Shown: positions 60,369-64,000 of the stretch, one piece after another
Layout of the letters: every line of letters starts with the position of its first letter
How positions within the stretch are numbered: the stretch's first letter is position 1
Assembly: GCF_000980835.1 (NCBI RefSeq)
Contig: NZ_CP011312.1
Location: 62,001-126,000, forward strand
Length of the DNA: 64,000 nt
Direction of reading: 5' to 3'
Source: Corynebacterium kutscheri
GTDB lineage: Bacteria; Actinomycetota; Actinomycetes; Mycobacteriales; Mycobacteriaceae
Notes under the pieces: generated by a model
Database searches by the model: none
Told to the model about the DNA's origin: nothing
What the model saw: only the letters and a program-made list of their open reading frames with translations
Program-made: the position numbers and the translations under genes

Positions 60369-60502
60369 GCCGAATATGCCATACACGGCGGTATAGCACC
60401 AGCACGACAGCGGTTAAAGACTACTTAAAATCTGGTTAAGAGTTTCATTGTGTCGTCAACTATGTCTTGGTGCAGATAAAAAATATTCAAGAAGGAAAAG
60501 AA

Positions 60503-61639
60503 ATGCGAAAATCAAGGCCTTTCATTAAAAGTTCGGTAGCTATTTTTATGGCTACGTCGCTGATTGTTGGGTGTAGTTCGCAATCGGATCAAGCTAGCGA
60601 ACAATCTGCTACTACTCAAGCAAACGCAACCACCCACGAACCACACCTGGTTAGCGATCATAATGGGCATGAAACAATGGTGCCCGGTGAAATTAATCGG
60701 GTAGTTTTTGAACAGATTCCATTAATGTCTACCTTTTTAGCTTTTCATGATGGACAAGCACCTGGATTGGTTGGGGCAAGTGCACACCTGATTAACCAGA
60801 TGGATCAAACCATTGTGATGCAAAAAGTACCTGAGGCGTTGAAAGTTGATACGTCTTTTGATGATAAAGGTGTCCCCAGTGCGGAATCATTAGCAGCATT
60901 ACACCCAGATGTTGTTTTTAATAATGCATTCAATGAAAAGAACTCAACGATTATTGATTCCGGTGGGCTAACCAGGGTTGGGTTTAAAACTGTTGGGGCA
61001 CCTACTGAAACCTATGTCGAATGGTTTGAATTGCTAGAAGAGGTCTATGGAACCCCAGGGAAAACCAAAGATAAGGTAGCTGCCGGGAGCAAAATTATCG
61101 ACGATGTGACAACACGAGTAAATAAAGTTGATCCCGCTGCGCAAAAGAAAGTTCTTGTTGTCATGGGGGCTGGTCAAGGAACATTACGTGTTGCTGGTGG
61201 CAGGGCTGGTTGGTTCACCGAGTCGTGGGCTGATCGAATGAATTTCCACAATGTTAGTGCTGGTACGGATCAATCAGCGGTTCAGGCGAATCTTGAACAG
61301 ATTACTGCTTGGGATCCAGACGTTATCTTGGTTACTGGTAGAGGCATGTCTAGCATGACGGCAGCAGAAATCCTGGGTAACCAGATTGAGGGAATGGATC
61401 TCAGTAATCTGCGAGCAGTCAAAGACAAGCAAGTCTTTACTACCGAACTTGGGATGTGGAACTGGTTTACCCCCTCGCCAGATGCTCCACTGGTAGCAGC
61501 TTGGTTGGGAGAAAAACTATATCCAGAACAATTTAGCGATCTAGATTTAGCAAAACTAACCAAAGATCACTACAAGCTTAACTATGGTTGGGAGCTTAGC
61601 GACGCTGAGATTACGCGGATTCTTGATCCAGACGCATAA
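60503..61639 (+). CDS. Siderophore/metal ABC transporter substrate-binding lipoprotein
   Basis: A 378-residue lipoprotein. The signal ends in the lipobox LIVGC (residues about 19-23). The rest is the FhuD/FepB/BtuF-type periplasmic fold: VPGEINRVVFEQIPLMSTFL, SLAALHPDVVFNNAF, ILVTGRGMSS-type segment and a C-terminal LYPEQFSDLDL. It captures an iron complex, heme or another metal complex outside the membrane. GAAGGAAAAGAA before ATG 60503 supports this start over the 12-codon longer GTG frame. Co-directed with the permease, 20 bp downstream. Confidence 0.88.
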   Translation: MRKSRPFIKSSVAIFMATSLIVGCSSQSDQASEQSATTQANATTHEPHLVSDHNGHETMVPGEINRVVFEQIPLMSTFLAFHDGQAPGLVGASAHLINQMDQTIVMQKVPEALKVDTSFDDKGVPSAESLAALHPDVVFNNAFNEKNSTIIDSGGLTRVGFKTVGAPTETYVEWFELLEEVYGTPGKTKDKVAAGSKIIDDVTTRVNKVDPAAQKKVLVVMGAGQGTLRVAGGRAGWFTESWADRMNFHNVSAGTDQSAVQANLEQITAWDPDVILVTGRGMSSMTAAEILGNQIEGMDLSNLRAVKDKQVFTTELGMWNWFTPSPDAPLVAAWLGEKLYPEQFSDLDLAKLTKDHYKLNYGWELSDAEITRILDPDA

Positions 61640-61659
61640 GTGAGCTGAAGAGAAAATTC

Positions 61660-62688
61660 ATGATGGTTCAGTTAACTCGTGGTGATAAACTGCGAGGCTG
61701 GTTTGTGCTTACCCTTATTGCTGTGGTTATCGGGGTATCTTGTCTAGCACTAGTACTAGGACGATACCCAATCGCACCGACAACAGTTATTGAGGTACTG
61801 CGCAACGAGATTTTTCATAATGCGGTGAGCGATCCAACAAATAGATCCATTGTTATGACAACTCGATTACCAAGAATCGTGTTGGCACTCTTTGTTGGTT
61901 GCGGACTAGCAGTTGCCGGATCAGCTTTCCAATCATTGTTTTCAAATCCACTAGCTACCCCCGATACCCTGGGGGTAGCAGCGGGAACCTGCGTTGGGGC
62001 TGTGATTGGGCTTATGCTCGATTGGAATATAATCGGCGTGCAACTTTTGGCACTTATCTGCGGGCTCATTACGGTATATGTGGCCATGATAATTGCTAAA
62101 ACACAAGGTCAAACGTCGATAGTTATGTTGATTCTTGCTGGTGTAGTTATGTCAGCAGTGGCAAATGCAATCATTTCAATTTTAAAATTGGTTGCTGATC
62201 CAACCAGCAAACTTCCCGAAATCACCTATTGGCTCATGGGATCCTTAGCTGGTGTGCAATTTAGTGCAATCGCATTAGGCATACCAGGAGTAGTAATTGG
62301 TTTAATAGTGATTTATTTATTGCGGTGGCGGCTCAACATTCTTTCTTTATCTGAAGATGAAATTCGAGCAACCGGAGTCAATGTAAAAATATTACGGCCG
62401 CTTATCATTGGAGCGGCAACCCTTATCACCGCGTCTGTGGTCTCTATGTGTGGGCAGGTGGGCTGGATCGGACTTTTGGTACCACATTGTGCGCGCATGC
62501 TCGTTGGCAACAACTCCAAGGTGGTCATCCCTACCTCAATGCTATTGGGGAGTTGTTTTATGGTGATCATTGATACTTTGGCACGAACAGTCTCCGCTTC
62601 TGAGATCCCTATTTCAGTATTAACCGCCCTTGTGGGAGCACCATTTTTCATTTCGCTACTACGCAGCAGTGGAGGTCGATGGCGATGA
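61660..62688 (+). CDS. FecCD-family ABC transporter permease
   Basis: A 342-residue protein with about nine membrane helices. RLPRIVLALFVGCGLAVAGS (FecCD hallmark), NPLATPDTLGVAAGTCVGAV, LAGVVMSAVANAI and the cytoplasmic coupling segment GQVGWIGLLVPHCARMLVG are typical of iron-siderophore and B12 permeases. It probably forms a homodimer, as only one permease gene is present. Its stop overlaps the start of the ATPase gene (ATGA). Confidence 0.93.
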   Translation: MMVQLTRGDKLRGWFVLTLIAVVIGVSCLALVLGRYPIAPTTVIEVLRNEIFHNAVSDPTNRSIVMTTRLPRIVLALFVGCGLAVAGSAFQSLFSNPLATPDTLGVAAGTCVGAVIGLMLDWNIIGVQLLALICGLITVYVAMIIAKTQGQTSIVMLILAGVVMSAVANAIISILKLVADPTSKLPEITYWLMGSLAGVQFSAIALGIPGVVIGLIVIYLLRWRLNILSLSEDEIRATGVNVKILRPLIIGAATLITASVVSMCGQVGWIGLLVPHCARMLVGNNSKVVIPTSMLLGSCFMVIIDTLARTVSASEIPISVLTALVGAPFFISLLRSSGGRWR

Positions 62689-63482
62689 GCCTTGCAGTAA
62701 AAGCAGGTGAGTTTTGTTATCCCGGTACTGCTAGGTCAATTCTTAACAATGTCAATTTTCAGCTTTTATCAGGTGAACTATTAGCCATCCTTGGACCCAA
62801 TGGTGCTGGAAAAACCACCCTGTTAAAAGCAATGATTGGGTTACACCAATGGACTAAAGGAGAGACGTTTCTTCATGGGATTGCCTTGAAAAATCTCTCC
62901 ATACGCGAAATTGGGTGCGCAATTTCTTATGTACCGCAAGCAAAATCCGCCGCGCCCTTATCGTTGAGCGGCATAGAAATGGTAGAACTTGGTCTCGCAC
63001 CAAAACTTGGTACCTTTGCCCAACCGGGCAAACAGGAACGCAACCTTGCCTGGCAAGCTTTAGAACGCGTCGGGGCAACCGGCTTAGCAAACCTACCCTG
63101 TGGGCAAATGTCTGGGGGACAGTTCCAAATGGTTCTCATTGCCCGAGCACTAGTTACAAACCCACAGGTACTAGTACTCGATGAGCCGGAAACAGGACTT
63201 GATTTTCGTAATCAACTAATAGTTTTAGAGTTACTACGACACCTTGCCGATAGCGGTTTAATGGTGGTGATGAATACACATTATCCCTCGCACGCACTAC
63301 GCATTTCTGACAAGACGATACTGATTGGCAAAGACCACAGTATCCGATTTGGGGAAACAAAAACACTGCTTACTGAAAAAACCTTATCCAAGTTATTTGA
63401 TGTTGAAATTGCAGTAGCACAGATTAATTCCGGGGTGAAAACACTAAAAGTGGTTGCACCAATAGGCCTTATAGGCTCTTAA
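62685..63482 (+). CDS. Siderophore/metal ABC transporter ATPase
   Basis: A 265-residue ATPase of the FecE/FepC type. Walker A GPNGAGKTTLLKA, Q-loop SYVPQAKSA, signature GQMSGGQFQMVLIARAL, Walker B VLVLDEPETGLDF and the switch His in MNTHYPSHAL are all present. GGAGG eight bases before ATG 62685 is its ribosome-binding site, which favours this start over ATG 62679. Last gene of the putative DtxR-controlled operon; a terminator follows. Confidence 0.94.
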   Translation: MSLAVKAGEFCYPGTARSILNNVNFQLLSGELLAILGPNGAGKTTLLKAMIGLHQWTKGETFLHGIALKNLSIREIGCAISYVPQAKSAAPLSLSGIEMVELGLAPKLGTFAQPGKQERNLAWQALERVGATGLANLPCGQMSGGQFQMVLIARALVTNPQVLVLDEPETGLDFRNQLIVLELLRHLADSGLMVVMNTHYPSHALRISDKTILIGKDHSIRFGETKTLLTEKTLSKLFDVEIAVAQINSGVKTLKVVAPIGLIGS

Positions 63483-63502
63483 CTAACGCGCTTTATCATG
63501 CT

Positions 63503-63551
63503 CTAACCAAAGCAGGTATTTTCCTGGCTTTGGTTAGGAAAGCATTTTTTG
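63503..63551. terminator. Terminator after the ABC operon
   Basis: CTAACCAAAG..CAGG pairs with CCTG..CTTTGGTTAG, followed after five bases by a T-run (ATTTTTT). It lies between the converging ABC ATPase and prephenate dehydrogenase genes. Confidence 0.75.
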
Positions 63552-63554
63552 TAG

Positions 63555-64000
63555 CTAAAAAACCTCAATCCGAGCACCAAGATTTTCTGCCTGAATAAGC
63601 TGGTTTACCCACCCAGGTGCACCGGGATGGACGCGAAAGACCGGCCGACTTGAGATCTTTAGTGGGCTTACCGATTCACTAGAGTGCATTCCTGAACGTG
63701 CCTCGAAGCGGATACGAGAGCGATAACCAGAATCAACGAGTTCTTCGATATTTGGTTTCGACCCGGTCAAATGAGCACGGGTATCTTCCAAAATACTAAT
63801 GGCTTCGTCTACAGCGTTAAGAAGTGCTGGTGCATTGGTTTCACACATGGCTCGCACGAGGGAAGGCGCAGTACCAGCAACCCGGGTGCCATCACGAAAA
63901 CTACCTGCGGCTAAGGATAACGAAAGTGCGCCGCCATTATCACCGACAATTGCTAAGGTTTCTGCGAGTACATGCGGTAGGTGCGAGATTCGTGCTACCG
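63555..64000 (-). CDS. tyrA: Prephenate dehydrogenase, C-terminal part (gene runs off the window)
   Basis: The minus-strand frame is open to the window edge; about 148 C-terminal residues are visible. VARISHLPHVLAETLAIV is the conserved catalytic-domain helix of TyrA proteins, with the SHLPH motif; GSFRDGTRVAGTAPSLVRAM and CETNAPALLNAVDEAI follow as in actinobacterial prephenate dehydrogenases. The enzyme makes 4-hydroxyphenylpyruvate for tyrosine. The NAD-binding half lies outside. No ACT domain follows; the protein ends in EVF at 63555. Confidence 0.85.
   Translation of the reverse strand, partial: VARISHLPHVLAETLAIVGDNGGALSLSLAAGSFRDGTRVAGTAPSLVRAMCETNAPALLNAVDEAISILEDTRAHLTGSKPNIEELVDSGYRSRIRFEARSGMHSSESVSPLKISSRPVFRVHPGAPGWVNQLIQAENLGARIEVF

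Overview
The window is a Corynebacterium chromosome segment; I do not assign a species. Evidence: a mycolata cell-wall arabinogalactan cluster (emb, aftA, dprE2, dprE1, glfT1, wzt, wzm), LAxTG-anchored surface proteins, an HtaA-type domain, a near-consensus DtxR box and several apparently leaderless genes. Base composition looks close to 50% GC, lower in the accessory stretch 35.4-49 kb.

Layout. 0-12 kb: partial ROK regulator, DUF885 and M13 peptidases, a DUF1304/MarR pair with abutting promoters, an acetyltransferase, a decayed secreted gene, an S4/VOC/ATL operon, an alpha/beta hydrolase and a PrsW operon. 12-26.6 kb: arabinogalactan synthesis and export on the minus strand, with gtrA, a class-V aminotransferase-like gene, a quinone oxidoreductase and tRNA-Ser(TGA). 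26.7-33.5 kb: an orphan non-coding stretch, then two tandem large LANTG surface proteins built from DUF5979-type repeats. 33.5-35.5 kb: an aminotransferase-ASCH fusion, tRNA-Ser(GCT) and tRNA-Arg(ACG).

35.4-48 kb is the most unusual part. A 48-bp block from the 3' part of tRNA-Arg(ACG) occurs six times: two intact tRNA genes, two exact partial copies and two degenerate copies. These bound four units of about 1.4-1.6 kb, with 11-bp-period ACCGAACA repeats beside the cores. No integrase is present. Each unit carries a secreted small protein followed by a small membrane protein. Units A and E share one secreted family (two Cys); units C and D share another (four Cys, Gly-rich, bacteriocin-like). 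I read this as non-autonomous tRNA-targeted elements, three of them in tandem, carrying candidate secreted effector or bacteriocin pairs with membrane partners. Core genes (ccdA, a 29-aa microprotein, dsbA-like, a DASS transporter) lie between the two tRNA-Arg genes.

49-57 kb: arginine deiminase genes arcA-arcB-arcC followed by a close relative of animal L-arginine:glycine amidinotransferase, a DMT transporter, an MHS-type MFS transporter and a TetR regulator. This suggests arginine is both catabolised and used as an amidino donor. 57-63.5 kb: a beta-propeller/HtaA surface protein, then a putative DtxR-controlled DUF364 gene with a siderophore/metal ABC transporter. The window ends in the 3' part of a prephenate dehydrogenase gene.
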